Positions 7,965 through 15,315 of a DNA stretch of 32,326 nt are shown in pieces; within the stretch, counting starts at the first letter, position 1; each line of letters begins with the position of its first letter. Both the position numbers and the translations under genes were made by a program. Source of the stretch: JAGLTQ01 sp964605385 (lineage in GTDB: Bacteria > Pseudomonadota > Gammaproteobacteria > UBA6429 > Thiohalophilaceae); assembly GCA_964605385.1 (NCBI GenBank), contig CAZSCK010000026.1, positions 1-32,326 on the forward strand. The letters run 5' to 3'. The notes under the pieces were generated by a model. It did no database searches. It was not told the DNA's origin and saw nothing but the letters and a program-made list of their open reading frames with translations.

Positions 7965-9248
7965 TTAGTCTTCTTTAGTTGTAGGCTGCCGTTTATTCCA
8001 GTTTGGATTGATTAAAACGGTTTTAACCGCGTTTTTTGTAGTTTGTATAATCTCAATGGGATAATTATCCAGCATCATACTAGTGCCCGGGTCAGGAATA
8101 TGTTCCAGGTACTCAATAATTAGCCCATTTAATGTTTTGGGACCTTCTATTGGTAACTTCCAACCCAATATTTTATTTAATTCACGCACGGTAATGCTGC
8201 CATCAATTAGATAGTTTCCATCATCTTTGGTCTGAACATCTTTACGTGTGGCAGATGGATCGGTGGTGAATTCGCCAACAATTTCTTCGAGGATATCTTC
8301 CAGTGTTACTAAGCCGAGAATATCACCGTACTCATTTACCACCATGGCATTACGACGACGCTCATGTTGGAAGTTGAGTAACTGAGTATTTAATGGCGTA
8401 TTGGTTGGAACATAATACGCTTCACGAATAATTTTACGAAAATCATCTTTAGCAGCATCTTCCATATGGAAAAAGCGTAAGGCGCGTCGAATATGAATAA
8501 TACCAACTATATGATCGATATCACCATCATAAACAGGCAAACGGGTATGTTGTGTTTCTGCTAACTGTTTAATGATGTCAGACCACTCATCCTCCAGATC
8601 AATACCGACAATTTCATTTCTTGGCACCATAATGTCATCGATCGTGACTTTCTCAAGATCGAGAATACTTAAAAGCATTTTTTGATGGCCCTTAGGGATC
8701 ATGGTTGCCGCTTCGTTTACTACTATGCGGAGTTCTTCGCTGCTTAATTTATCGCTACTTGTGGTTTGTCGAATACCAAAAATTTTAAAAATAAGTTTGG
8801 ATGACAGGTTAACGAACCAGACAAAGGGATAAAGCAATCGTAACAAGGGTTCCAGAATAAGGGTTGCGGGTAAGGCAAACTTTTCAGGATGCATTGCGGC
8901 TAATGTTTTTGGTGTTACCTCAGCAAAAATAAGGATGACAACCGTTAAGATAGCGGTGGCAGCAAGTACACCCGCTTCACCCAATAAACGTATGCCTATA
9001 ATAGTGGCAATGGCAGAAGCCAGAATATTAACGAAGTTGTTGCCTAATAAAATAAGGCCAATGAGTTTATCCGGCTTTTGCAATAGACGAAAAGCACGCA
9101 TGGCGCTTTTATGTTTTTTATCTGCAAGGTGACGTAATCGATAACGATTTAGGCTCATTAAGCCTGTTTCGGAACCAGAGAAAAAACCAGAAACAAAAAT
9201 CAGGAATATTAGTATGCCGAAAAGCATACCAGTGGAAATAGCGTCCAA
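7965..9248 (-). CDS. CNNM/CorC (HlyC/CorC) family membrane protein, putative Mg/Co transport
   Basis: 427 residues, the usual size. The N-terminal DUF21 membrane domain (about residues 5-185) begins FGILIFLIFVSGFFSGSETGLMSLNRYRLRHLA, containing the conserved SGSETG helix. A pair of CBS domains (about 200-325) includes DIMVPRNEIVGID and GLVTLEDILEEIVGE, and the C-terminal CorC_HlyC domain (about 340-420) follows. Such proteins are linked to Mg2+ or Co2+ efflux. The TTG at 9248 gives an N-terminus of family-like length but no clear ribosome binding site; the ATG at 9227 is an alternative. It lies between the CcsA-like gene and the FHA gene on the same strand; pairing with a CcsA/YpjD-like gene upstream of ffh is common in gammaproteobacteria. 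Confidence 0.9.
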   Translation of the reverse strand: MDAISTGMLFGILIFLIFVSGFFSGSETGLMSLNRYRLRHLADKKHKSAMRAFRLLQKPDKLIGLILLGNNFVNILASAIATIIGIRLLGEAGVLAATAILTVVILIFAEVTPKTLAAMHPEKFALPATLILEPLLRLLYPFVWFVNLSSKLIFKIFGIRQTTSSDKLSSEELRIVVNEAATMIPKGHQKMLLSILDLEKVTIDDIMVPRNEIVGIDLEDEWSDIIKQLAETQHTRLPVYDGDIDHIVGIIHIRRALRFFHMEDAAKDDFRKIIREAYYVPTNTPLNTQLLNFQHERRRNAMVVNEYGDILGLVTLEDILEEIVGEFTTDPSATRKDVQTKDDGNYLIDGSITVRELNKILGWKLPIEGPKTLNGLIIEYLEHIPDPGTSMMLDNYPIEIIQTTKNAVKTVLINPNWNKRQPTTKED

Positions 9249-9360
9249 AGAGGGAGTAACCTTTTGTAATTACAATAAGCTAATTAGATGGATATTGGGT
9301 CAAAGAGTCAAGTAATTCTGCAAGAATAAATGGCATGGAGCCTGCTTAATTTATCCACAT

Positions 9361-10158
9361 TTATTGTTGCAGTACCAGCTCAATCACAAATTTACTGCCG
9401 AAATAAGCGAGCATTAGAAGCGTAAAACCACTAATACTCCATTTAATGGCAATTTTTCCACGCCAGCCAAACTTGTAATGCCCCCATAGCAAGATGACGA
9501 ATACCGCCCATGCAATCAAGGATAATATTGTTTTATGCACCAGGTGTTGTGCAAACATGTCTTCAAGAAAAAAGAATCCACTGAGTAAAGAAATGCTCAG
9601 GGCAATCACACCCAGGGCAATGATACGGAATAGCATAATTTCCATGGTTTCCAGTGAGGGTAAGCTGTGTAAAAAACCGGAAGGATGTTTGTTGTGCAGG
9701 TATTTGTCTTGTATAGCTAAAAGTATCGCCTGGGCAACGGCGATACTGAGTAAGCTATAAGCAAGCAGGGAAAATAAAATATGTGCTTCTATGCCGGATG
9801 CAAGCGAGTCAATTAAGAGATGTTGCTGTTCACTAAGGGCGCGCAGAATGAGTGTGACAAAAGCAAAGGGATAGACCAGTAAACCTAAGCAGCCAATGGG
9901 TAATGAAAAGCTGGCAATAACGAGTAATGTGGCCATTAACCAGGCGGTAAAGGTGAGGGCGCTGAAGAAGCCAATATCAATACCTTGTGCTGTGAAAATA
10001 ATAGTATGTAAGGCGAGGGCATGAAAAATGACCGCGGCGGCAGCAACGTATAAAGGCTGTTTATTTTGTTCCTTTTTTGCGGCAAGCCACTGTTTAAGTA
10101 GTAAGCCCGTTGCTACGACATAAAGTAAAATAGATAAGGTTAGATTTATTGTCATCAT
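9361..10158 (-). CDS. Cytochrome c assembly-like membrane protein (CcsA/YpjD family)
   Basis: 265 residues with about eight transmembrane helices. It matches the inner-membrane YpjD / cytochrome-c-assembly (CcsA-HemX) type that commonly neighbours ffh and a CorC-like gene in gammaproteobacteria. The tryptophan-rich heme-handling WGxxWxWD motif of true CcsA/CcmF/CcmC proteins is not visible, so a direct role in cytochrome c maturation is uncertain. Conserved-looking histidines occur in helices (for example FHALALHTIIF around residues 46-56, and QHLVHKTIL). Two adjacent ATG codons (10158 and 10155) precede the conserved sequence. It is the first gene of the leftward run and is divergent from the metallohydrolase gene at 10464. 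Confidence 0.78.
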   Translation of the reverse strand: MMTINLTLSILLYVVATGLLLKQWLAAKKEQNKQPLYVAAAAVIFHALALHTIIFTAQGIDIGFFSALTFTAWLMATLLVIASFSLPIGCLGLLVYPFAFVTLILRALSEQQHLLIDSLASGIEAHILFSLLAYSLLSIAVAQAILLAIQDKYLHNKHPSGFLHSLPSLETMEIMLFRIIALGVIALSISLLSGFFFLEDMFAQHLVHKTILSLIAWAVFVILLWGHYKFGWRGKIAIKWSISGFTLLMLAYFGSKFVIELVLQQ

Positions 10159-10463
10159 AATATTTTTAGTTTGCTTGTTCTTATGATCGCATAAGGCAGC
10201 GCAGCTGAGAAGACGTTAATAAATAATATGTGAAATTTACTGCGGATGTTTATTTACTTACAGAACCTCGGTGTATCAATGGGTGATTTCACGGTAAGAT
10301 CGTGAATAGAGTGGGTAATATTGTCTAAGTACGCGTAAATGACTTGTGACCCGAGTAACATTTTGCTTTACTAAAGTATGACAAGATAGAGTAATAGTTA
10401 AAGATATTGTTAGTGGGTCTTTAATTATAGAATGTTGTAACAATTTAGGGATGTGTCGGTTTA
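10159..10463. promoter_or_regulatory. Divergent intergenic region with a CRP-like palindrome
   Basis: This 305-base space separates two divergent genes. At 10345-10360 it contains TGTGA-N6-TAACA, which matches the CRP consensus TGTGA-N6-TCACA at nine of ten positions with the correct spacing, 104 bases before the metallohydrolase start. A second palindrome, TTCACG-N7-CGTGAA, lies at 10288-10306. No convincing sigma-70 promoter stands out, and I see no gene or RNA in the region. Confidence 0.4.
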
Positions 10464-11228
10464 ATGGAACTGAAAGTTTTGGGGTGTAGTGGTGGTGTTG
10501 GTGGTCAGCTTCGAACAACAACACTACTGATAGATGATGATGTTTTAATTGATGCGGGAACAGGTCTTGGTGATTTGAGCTTGCAGTCAATGGCTTCTAT
10601 TCGCCATATATTTTTAACCCACTCTCATCTTGATCACATTACCAGTATTCCTTTTTTGGTGGATACACTGTTTGATAGCATTAAAGAACCTATTATTATC
10701 CATGGCCTTGCAGCAACTATTGAGGCATTAAAAACCCATATTTTTAACAATATCATTTGGCCGGATTTCTCTCGCTTACCCAATTCTGATAACCCTGTTA
10801 TGCAGTATCAGGTTATGCGGCCAGGTGAGACAGTTGAAATAAACAACCGTAAAATAGAAATGATTGAAGTGAATCATATTGTGCCAGGGGTAGGTTATCG
10901 GGTTGAGTCAGCAACCGGTTCATTTGCTTTTAGTGGCGATACCACCACAAATGACACCTTTTGGGCTGCGTTAAATAAACATAATAAACTGGATGTGCTT
11001 ATTGTTGAGTCAGCATTCACTAATAAAGACGTCACCTTATGTCATTTGTCTGGCCACTATTGTGCTGAGTTATTAGGTCCCGATTTAGCCAAGCTAAATC
11101 ATAAAGCGGAGGTTTATATTAGTCACAATAAACCCGGCGCAGAAGGACAAATATTTGGTGAGTGTCAAAAAGCCATCAGTACACATACCATTCACCCGCT
11201 ATCTGGCGGGCATAGTTTTAATCTTTAG
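10464..11228 (+). CDS. Class II 3',5'-cyclic-nucleotide phosphodiesterase-like metallohydrolase
   Basis: 254 residues with a metallo-beta-lactamase fold. The metal-binding motif is THSHLDH (residues 52-58), followed by metal-ligand candidates in NHIVPGVGY (about 135), FSGDTT (about 156) and the C-terminal YISHNKPG. The N-terminal MELKVLGCSGG and the TTTLLIDDDVLIDAGTG segment are typical of the class II cyclic-nucleotide phosphodiesterase family (PDEase_II), whose members hydrolyse cAMP or cGMP; related proteins annotated as general MBL-fold hydrolases cannot be excluded. It stands alone between the divergent CcsA-like gene and ffh. A CRP-like palindrome 104 bases upstream would fit a cAMP-related role. 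Repeat-like sequence follows its stop. Confidence 0.72.
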   Translation: MELKVLGCSGGVGGQLRTTTLLIDDDVLIDAGTGLGDLSLQSMASIRHIFLTHSHLDHITSIPFLVDTLFDSIKEPIIIHGLAATIEALKTHIFNNIIWPDFSRLPNSDNPVMQYQVMRPGETVEINNRKIEMIEVNHIVPGVGYRVESATGSFAFSGDTTTNDTFWAALNKHNKLDVLIVESAFTNKDVTLCHLSGHYCAELLGPDLAKLNHKAEVYISHNKPGAEGQIFGECQKAISTHTIHPLSGGHSFNL

Positions 11229-11231
11229 TAT

Positions 11232-11258
11232 CCCTGGATGCAGCGTAGCGTAATCCGG
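11232..11258. repeat. Short dispersed repeat-like inverted sequence downstream of the phosphodiesterase gene
   Basis: CCTGGAT and ATCCGGG flank a GCAGCGTAGCGTA core. The unit belongs to the GGATTACGCTACGCTGCATCC type of short repeat found in many proteobacterial intergenic regions. It begins four bases after the stop codon and could also stabilise the 3' end of that mRNA. Confidence 0.45.
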
Positions 11259-11288
11259 GTTTAATATATTTCCACCTCATATTTACGT

Positions 11289-11294
11289 TATAAT
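11289..11294 (+). promoter_or_regulatory. Possible ffh promoter (-10 box)
   Basis: A perfect TATAAT hexamer lies 33 bases ahead of the ffh ATG and would give a transcript start near 11301. No good -35 hexamer is found at 16-18 bases spacing, so confidence is limited. Confidence 0.4.
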
Positions 11295-11327
11295 CACCAC
11301 TTCAAAGTACTCTTGTAGGAATAAATC

Positions 11328-12683
11328 ATGTTTGACGGCTTATCAGAACGCCTTGGCCAAACCGTTCGTAATTTACGCGGTGTTGGTCGCCTAACAGAAG
11401 ATAATATTAAAGACACTATGCGTGAAGTACGCATGGCATTACTCGAAGCCGATGTGGCTTTGCCCGTGGTGCGTGAATTTATCGACCAGGTTAAAGAAAA
11501 AGCACTCGGTGATAAGGTTTTAAAAAGTCTAACGCCGGGGCAGGCGCTGGTTAAAGTTGTAAATGACGAACTTACGGCAATAATGGGTGAGGCAAATGAA
11601 ACGCTTAATCTGAGTGTGACGCCCCCCGCTGTCATTATGATGGCAGGTTTACAAGGTGCAGGTAAAACAACAACCGTAGCAAAACTGGCACGTTGGCTAA
11701 AAGAAAAGCAGAAAAAATCTGTCATGGTAGTAAGTGCTGACGTTTATCGTCCAGCTGCAATCAAACAGCTGGAAACGGTTGCAGCCGAAGTAGGGGCTAA
11801 CTTTTTTCCTTCCACCGTAGAGCAAGATCCGGTTGATATTGCCACTGCTGCAATCAAAGAAGCGAAAATTCAAAATAATGATGTTTTGATTATCGATACC
11901 GCTGGTCGTATGCATATTGACGATGAAATGATGGGTGAAATCAAACGCCTGCATGCCGCGGTGAATCCAGCAGAAACCCTGTTTGTGGTGGATAGTATGA
12001 CCGGCCAGGATGCCGCGAACACTTCAAAAGCGTTTAATGATGCTTTGCCATTAACCGGTGTCATTCTTACCAAGACCGATGGTGATGCACGTGGTGGTGC
12101 AGCATTATCAACGCGATACATAACAGGTAAACCGATTAAATTCATTGGTGTTGGCGAAAAGATGTCTGCATTAGAACCCTTCCATCCAGAGCGTATAGCC
12201 TCACGTATTTTGGGAATGGGCGATGTGGTGAGTCTGGTTGAAGATGTTCAGAGTAGCGTCGATCACGCCAAAGCAGCAAAACTGGCCAACAAAATCAAAA
12301 AAGGCAAAGGTTTTGATTTAGAAGATTTCAGTGACCAGCTAAATCAGATGAAAAATATGGGGGGAATCGCAAGTTTAATGGGTAAATTACCCGGAATGCC
12401 AAACATCCCCAAAGGAGCGATGGATCAGGTTGACGACAAAAAAATGTTACATTTAGAAGCAATTATCAGCTCAATGACACCAAAAGAGCGCCGTTTCCCC
12501 GACGTTATCAAAGGTTCACGGAAAAAACGTATTGCTGCAGGTTCAGGTATGCAGGTGCAAGATGTGAACCGTCTGTTGAAGCAATTTACACAAATGCAGA
12601 AGATGATGAAAAAGATGAAAGGTGGGGGTATGGCGAAGATGATGCGGTCCATGAAAGGACAACTCCCCCCCGGTATGATGTAG
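11328..12683 (+). CDS. ffh: Signal recognition particle protein Ffh (SRP54)
   Basis: 451 residues, normal. Ffh is the GTPase of the bacterial signal recognition particle; with 4.5S RNA it delivers nascent membrane proteins to FtsY and SecYEG. The N domain (about 1-95, with the ALLEADVAL motif) leads to the G domain, with G1 GLQGAGKTT (107-115), then DTAGR and TKTDGDARGG. The methionine-rich M domain (about 320-451) includes the RNA-binding helix-turn-helix around GSGMQVQDVNRLLKQF and ends in a Met/Gly-rich tail (MKKMKGGGMAKMMRSMKG). The ATG follows a TAGGAA ribosome binding site. Its stop codon lies inside the left arm of an inverted-repeat element. Confidence 0.98.
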   Translation: MFDGLSERLGQTVRNLRGVGRLTEDNIKDTMREVRMALLEADVALPVVREFIDQVKEKALGDKVLKSLTPGQALVKVVNDELTAIMGEANETLNLSVTPPAVIMMAGLQGAGKTTTVAKLARWLKEKQKKSVMVVSADVYRPAAIKQLETVAAEVGANFFPSTVEQDPVDIATAAIKEAKIQNNDVLIIDTAGRMHIDDEMMGEIKRLHAAVNPAETLFVVDSMTGQDAANTSKAFNDALPLTGVILTKTDGDARGGAALSTRYITGKPIKFIGVGEKMSALEPFHPERIASRILGMGDVVSLVEDVQSSVDHAKAAKLANKIKKGKGFDLEDFSDQLNQMKNMGGIASLMGKLPGMPNIPKGAMDQVDDKKMLHLEAIISSMTPKERRFPDVIKGSRKKRIAAGSGMQVQDVNRLLKQFTQMQKMMKKMKGGGMAKMMRSMKGQLPPGMM

Positions 12684-12802
12684 GAGCGAGGTACAAGCTA
12701 GATTACGGCGTTGGAAACCTCCTCAAAATGCTCATGTACTTATCGTACACTCCGCTTTTTCGTCGGCTTCCGTCTTGTACTCTAACTTGTACCTCACTCC
12801 TA
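12681..12802. repeat. 122-bp inverted-repeat element overlapping the ffh stop codon
   Basis: The ends are a 17-bp inverted repeat with one mismatch: TAGGAGCGAGGTACAAG at 12681-12697 and CTTGTACCTCACTCCTA at 12786-12802. The interior has smaller palindromes such as TGTAC-TTATC-GTACA and no open reading frame. The structure suggests a MITE-like or structured dispersed element inserted at or co-opted as the ffh 3' end; the first three bases of the left arm are the ffh stop codon. Only one copy lies in the window, so dispersal is inferred. Confidence 0.6.
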
Positions 12803-12831
12803 TAGTTTTCTGCGGTATTCTAATTGGTTTT

Positions 12832-12862
12832 TGTAGGTTCGACTTCAGTCGAACGCGGTGCA
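12832..12862 (+). repeat. REP-like palindrome, copy 1
   Basis: TGTAG-GTTCGAC-TTCA-GTCGAAC-GCGGTGC: a perfect 7-bp stem with a TTCA loop and conserved flanks (TGTAG before, GCGGTGC after). It belongs to the same family as the copies at 12935, 12980 and 20131. Confidence 0.75.
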
Positions 12863-12934
12863 GGTACCATCAAGCATTGTTTTCTAATAGCACGTCTCTT
12901 AATAATGAAATATGTGGCGTCGTTATACCGTATC

Positions 12935-12957
12935 GTCGGCCTGAAGGCCGACCTACA
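12935..12957 (-). repeat. REP-like palindrome, copy 2 (inverted)
   Basis: GTCGGCC-TGAA-GGCCGAC-CTACA: the same element in the opposite orientation, with a perfect 7-bp stem whose arm bases differ from copy 1 in a compensating way. It forms a cluster with copies 1 and 3 in the 530-base ffh-rpsP spacer, where I see no gene. Confidence 0.75.
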
Positions 12958-12979
12958 TTTCCTTACTTTGGTAGGTTTC

Positions 12980-13012
12980 TGTAGGTTGGCCTTCAGGCCA
13001 ACGCGGTGCTGG
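12980..13012 (+). repeat. REP-like palindrome, copy 3
   Basis: TGTAG-GTTGGCC-TTCA-GGCCAAC-GCGGTGCT: a perfect 7-bp stem with the same loop and the same flanks as copy 1. After this copy the spacer up to rpsP (13013-13213) is AT-rich and presumably carries the rpsP promoter, but I cannot point to clear -35 and -10 boxes. Confidence 0.75.
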
Positions 13013-13213
13013 AAATGGAATTATTGCTGTCGATTCGTCCATATCCCAATTATTTGAATTTAAACCGTTTTAAATCACCTTTTTTAACTAAAAAGCCTCC
13101 TAACCCCTTCACTTTTCTGTAGTTTCTAGTAAAATGCGCCGTCTTATGTGAGTGGGTTATTTTTTGAACAAAGATAGCCCTAATTTTTAGTTTTTTCGAG
13201 GAAATATAGCGCA

Positions 13214-13462
13214 ATGGTAACCATTCGTTTAGCTCGTGGCGGCGCAAAGAAGCGTCCCTTTTATCATCTTGTTGTAACTGACAGCCGTGCTCGTCGTGAC
13301 AGTAGTTATATCGAACGTTTGGGTTATTTTAATCCAATGGCTAAAGGTCAGGAAGTTCGTTTAAACCTGGAGCAAGATCGTATCGATCATTGGCTAGGTC
13401 AAGGCGCTCAGACTTCTGAACGTGTTGCTAAGTTATTGAAAGCAGAAGCAAAAGCAGCTTAA
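13214..13462 (+). CDS. rpsP: 30S ribosomal protein S16
   Basis: 82 residues, normal length. The N-terminus MVTIRLARGGAKKRPFYHLVVTDSRARRDSSYIERLGYFNP is the S16 signature. S16 is needed for 30S assembly, binding the 5' domain of 16S rRNA. The ATG follows a GAGGA ribosome binding site. It is the first gene of the canonical rpsP-rimM-trmD-rplS operon. Its final codons and stop fall in a small hairpin (13450-13470). Confidence 0.98.
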   Translation: MVTIRLARGGAKKRPFYHLVVTDSRARRDSSYIERLGYFNPMAKGQEVRLNLEQDRIDHWLGQGAQTSERVAKLLKAEAKAA

Positions 13463-13494
13463 TTGCTTTTGTGAATGGGCGGGTGCTTCCTGCC
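13450..13494 (+). promoter_or_regulatory. Two hairpins between rpsP and rimM
   Basis: Hairpin A is AAAAGCA-GCTTAAT-TGCTTTT (13450-13470), spanning the rpsP stop codon. Hairpin B is GGCGGG-TGCTT-CCTGCC (13478-13494, one G-T pair), ending 16 bases before the preferred rimM ATG. In E. coli, rimM and trmD are made at far lower levels than S16 and L19 from the same mRNA, partly through mRNA structure near the rimM start. These hairpins are placed to do the same, but that is an inference. Confidence 0.45.
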
Positions 13495-13510
13495 TATTTG
13501 CGTATTGCTT

Positions 13511-14050
13511 ATGAGTACCGATGATCAAGAACAGCAATGGGTGCCTGTAGGCAAACTCAATGGTTTGTTTGGTGTGAAGGGATGGGTGAAAATCTTTTCT
13601 AACACACAGCCGAAAGAGAATATTCTTACTTATTCCCCTTGGTATTTAAAACGCAACGGGCAGTGGCAAGCATTTAAGTTACTTTCAGGCAAGTCTCACG
13701 GTAAAGGTGTGGTTGCTCATTTAGAGGGATGCACTGATCGAGATGTCGCAGCCGAGTTAATTGGCTCTGAAATCGCAATCAAACGTGAGCAACTGGCTAA
13801 ACCTGTTTCTGGTGAATATTACTGGAATGATTTAATTGGGCTCTTAGTAAAGAATTTAGATGGCATTGAGTTAGGTAAAATTACTTCAATGTTAGAAACT
13901 GGTGCTAACGATGTTATTGTCGTTACCGGTGAAAAAGATAGCAAAGGTAAAAAACGTGAGCGTTTAATTCCGTTTCTTACTGGTGAGGTTGTCCAAGAGG
14001 TCAATCTTGAGCAAGGTTTTATGGTTGTTGACTGGGATGCTGAATTTTAG
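13511..14050 (+). CDS. rimM: Ribosome maturation factor RimM
   Basis: 179 residues from the ATG at 13511 (MSTDDQEQQWVPVGKLNGLFGVKGWVKIFS). RimM binds S19 and assists maturation of the 30S head. The N-terminal RimM barrel (about 10-90, with the G-x-x-G-V-K-G-W-V-K-I motif) is followed by a PRC-barrel domain (about 95-178, starting YYWNDLIGLLVKN and including ANDVIVVTG and the ERLIPFL motif). An upstream in-frame ATG at 13475 would add 12 hydrophobic, non-family residues and would place the start in hairpin B, so I prefer 13511. Neither start has a strong ribosome binding site, consistent with low expression relative to its ribosomal-protein neighbours. Confidence 0.93.
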   Translation: MSTDDQEQQWVPVGKLNGLFGVKGWVKIFSNTQPKENILTYSPWYLKRNGQWQAFKLLSGKSHGKGVVAHLEGCTDRDVAAELIGSEIAIKREQLAKPVSGEYYWNDLIGLLVKNLDGIELGKITSMLETGANDVIVVTGEKDSKGKKRERLIPFLTGEVVQEVNLEQGFMVVDWDAEF

Positions 14051-14077
14051 CCAAGTTAACAGCGGGGAGAAGTAAGC

Positions 14078-14836
14078 ATGCACATCGAAGTCGTGACGCT
14101 TTTCCCGGAAATGTTTTCCGCTGTGTCAGACAATGGTGTGACAGGCAGAGCCATCCAAAAAGGATTGGTTCAATTGGGGACGGTTAATCCCCGTGACTTT
14201 ACTGATGATCGACATAACACCGTCGATGCCCGTCCCTACGGAGGCGGCCCCGGTATGGTCATGATGGTCGAGCCATTGCGTGATGCAATTAGCGAAGCCA
14301 AAAAAGCATTAAGCAGCAAAGCGAAGGTGATTTATTTGTCACCGCAAGGTCGCAAGTTAGACCAGGCCGGTTTGCAAAGCTTACTTGAAGACGAAGAACT
14401 TATTTTATTATGTGGTCGTTATGAAGGTATTGATGAACGACTCATAGCCAGTGAAGTTGATGAAGAGTGGTCGATTGGAGATTACGTTATCAGCGGCGGT
14501 GAACTGGCAGCCATGGTATTGATTGATGGCATAACTCGATTAGTACCCGGTGCGTTAGGGCATGAGGAATCAGCCGAACAGGATTCATTTATGAATGGCC
14601 TGCTCGATACACCTCATTATACTCGTCCAGAAGTTTTAGACGGGCAAGCTGTACCCGATGTTTTATTGAGCGGTCATCATAAAAATATTGAAGCTTGGCG
14701 TCTTAAACAGGCTTTAGGCCGCACATGGTTAAGAAGACCGGATATGCTTGAAAAGTTAACGCTGACTAAAGCACAAGAAGATTTATTAGCGGAATTTATT
14801 CGCGAAACTGAATTAGATAGCACCACGATTAAATGA
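14078..14836 (+). CDS. trmD: tRNA (guanine-N1)-methyltransferase TrmD
   Basis: 252 residues, normal. It methylates G37 of tRNAs reading CNN and related codons, using S-adenosylmethionine, and prevents +1 frameshifting. Knot (SPOUT) motifs are visible: DARPYGGGPGMVMMVEPL (about 50-67), LLCGRYEGIDERL (about 110-122) and SIGDYVISGGELAAMV (about 131-146). The ATG follows a GGGGAG ribosome binding site. It is the third gene of the rpsP operon, 27 bases after rimM. Confidence 0.98.
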   Translation: MHIEVVTLFPEMFSAVSDNGVTGRAIQKGLVQLGTVNPRDFTDDRHNTVDARPYGGGPGMVMMVEPLRDAISEAKKALSSKAKVIYLSPQGRKLDQAGLQSLLEDEELILLCGRYEGIDERLIASEVDEEWSIGDYVISGGELAAMVLIDGITRLVPGALGHEESAEQDSFMNGLLDTPHYTRPEVLDGQAVPDVLLSGHHKNIEAWRLKQALGRTWLRRPDMLEKLTLTKAQEDLLAEFIRETELDSTTIK

Positions 14837-14872
14837 AATTTAAATAAACTCTGAAAGAGTTTGGAGAAAACC

Positions 14873-15220
14873 ATGAGTAATATCATCGCAGAACTTGAAA
14901 AAGAACAAATGAGCAAAGAAATCCCTGATTTCGCACCAGGTGATACTGTTGTTGTTCAAGTAAAAGTAACAGAAGGTACACGTGAGCGTTTACAAGCATT
15001 TGAAGGTGTTTGTATTGCGGTTAAAAACCGTGGTCTTAACTCTGCTTTTACAGTACGTAAAATTTCTCATGGTGAAGGTGTAGAACGTGTATTCCAAACT
15101 TACTCATCTGCACTAGATAGTATTGAAGTTAAACGTCGTGGTGATGTTCGTCGTTCTAAACTTTATTATTTACGTGACCTTCAAGGTCGTGCGGCACGTA
15201 TTAAAGAAAAATTGGGTTAA
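14873..15220 (+). CDS. rplS: 50S ribosomal protein L19
   Basis: 115 residues, the same length as E. coli L19, starting MSNIIAELEKEQMSKE. The core (PGDTVVVQVKVTEGTRERLQAFEGVCIAVKNRGLNSAFTVRKISHGEGVERVF) is diagnostic. L19 lies at the 30S-50S interface. The start at 14873 has GGAG 7 bases upstream; an in-frame ATG at 14861 would add four residues and is less likely. It is the last gene of the operon and is followed by an intrinsic terminator. Confidence 0.98.
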   Translation: MSNIIAELEKEQMSKEIPDFAPGDTVVVQVKVTEGTRERLQAFEGVCIAVKNRGLNSAFTVRKISHGEGVERVFQTYSSALDSIEVKRRGDVRRSKLYYLRDLQGRAARIKEKLG

Positions 15221-15279
15221 GTTTCCGTAACTTGACTTATAGTTAAAGAAAGTTGCTTACGGACAAGCCAGGTTCTTTT

Positions 15280-15315
15280 AAAAAACGGGCAGTACATATG
15301 TACTACCCGTTTTTT
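15280..15315 (+). terminator. Rho-independent terminator after rplS, overlapping the next gene's start
   Basis: A long hairpin: AAAAAACGGG-C-AGTACAT at 15280-15297 pairs with ATGTACT-A-CCCGTTTTTT at 15298-15315, with one C/A mismatch and U/A-rich ends. It ends in six T residues 95 bases after the rplS stop, so it fits an intrinsic terminator. Its flanking A-tract could also allow leftward termination. The ATG at 15298 proposed for the next gene starts at the exact centre of this palindrome. Confidence 0.8.

Noticed and set aside
10276..10590. Minus-strand histidine-rich reading frame overlapping the phosphodiesterase start
   Set aside because: It is a shadow of the opposite strand of a real gene plus the regulatory region, with no ribosome binding site or family resemblance.
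12681..13020. CRISPR array in the repeat-rich spacer
   Set aside because: The repeats vary in arm sequence, alternate in orientation and are irregularly spaced, and no cas genes are present.
12775..13057. Short plus-strand reading frames in the ffh-rpsP spacer
   Set aside because: They run through palindromic repeats, lack ribosome binding sites and resemble no protein.
13475..13510. Earlier rimM start (MGGCFLPICVLL…)
   Set aside because: It adds residues unlike the RimM family and lies within a GC-rich hairpin.
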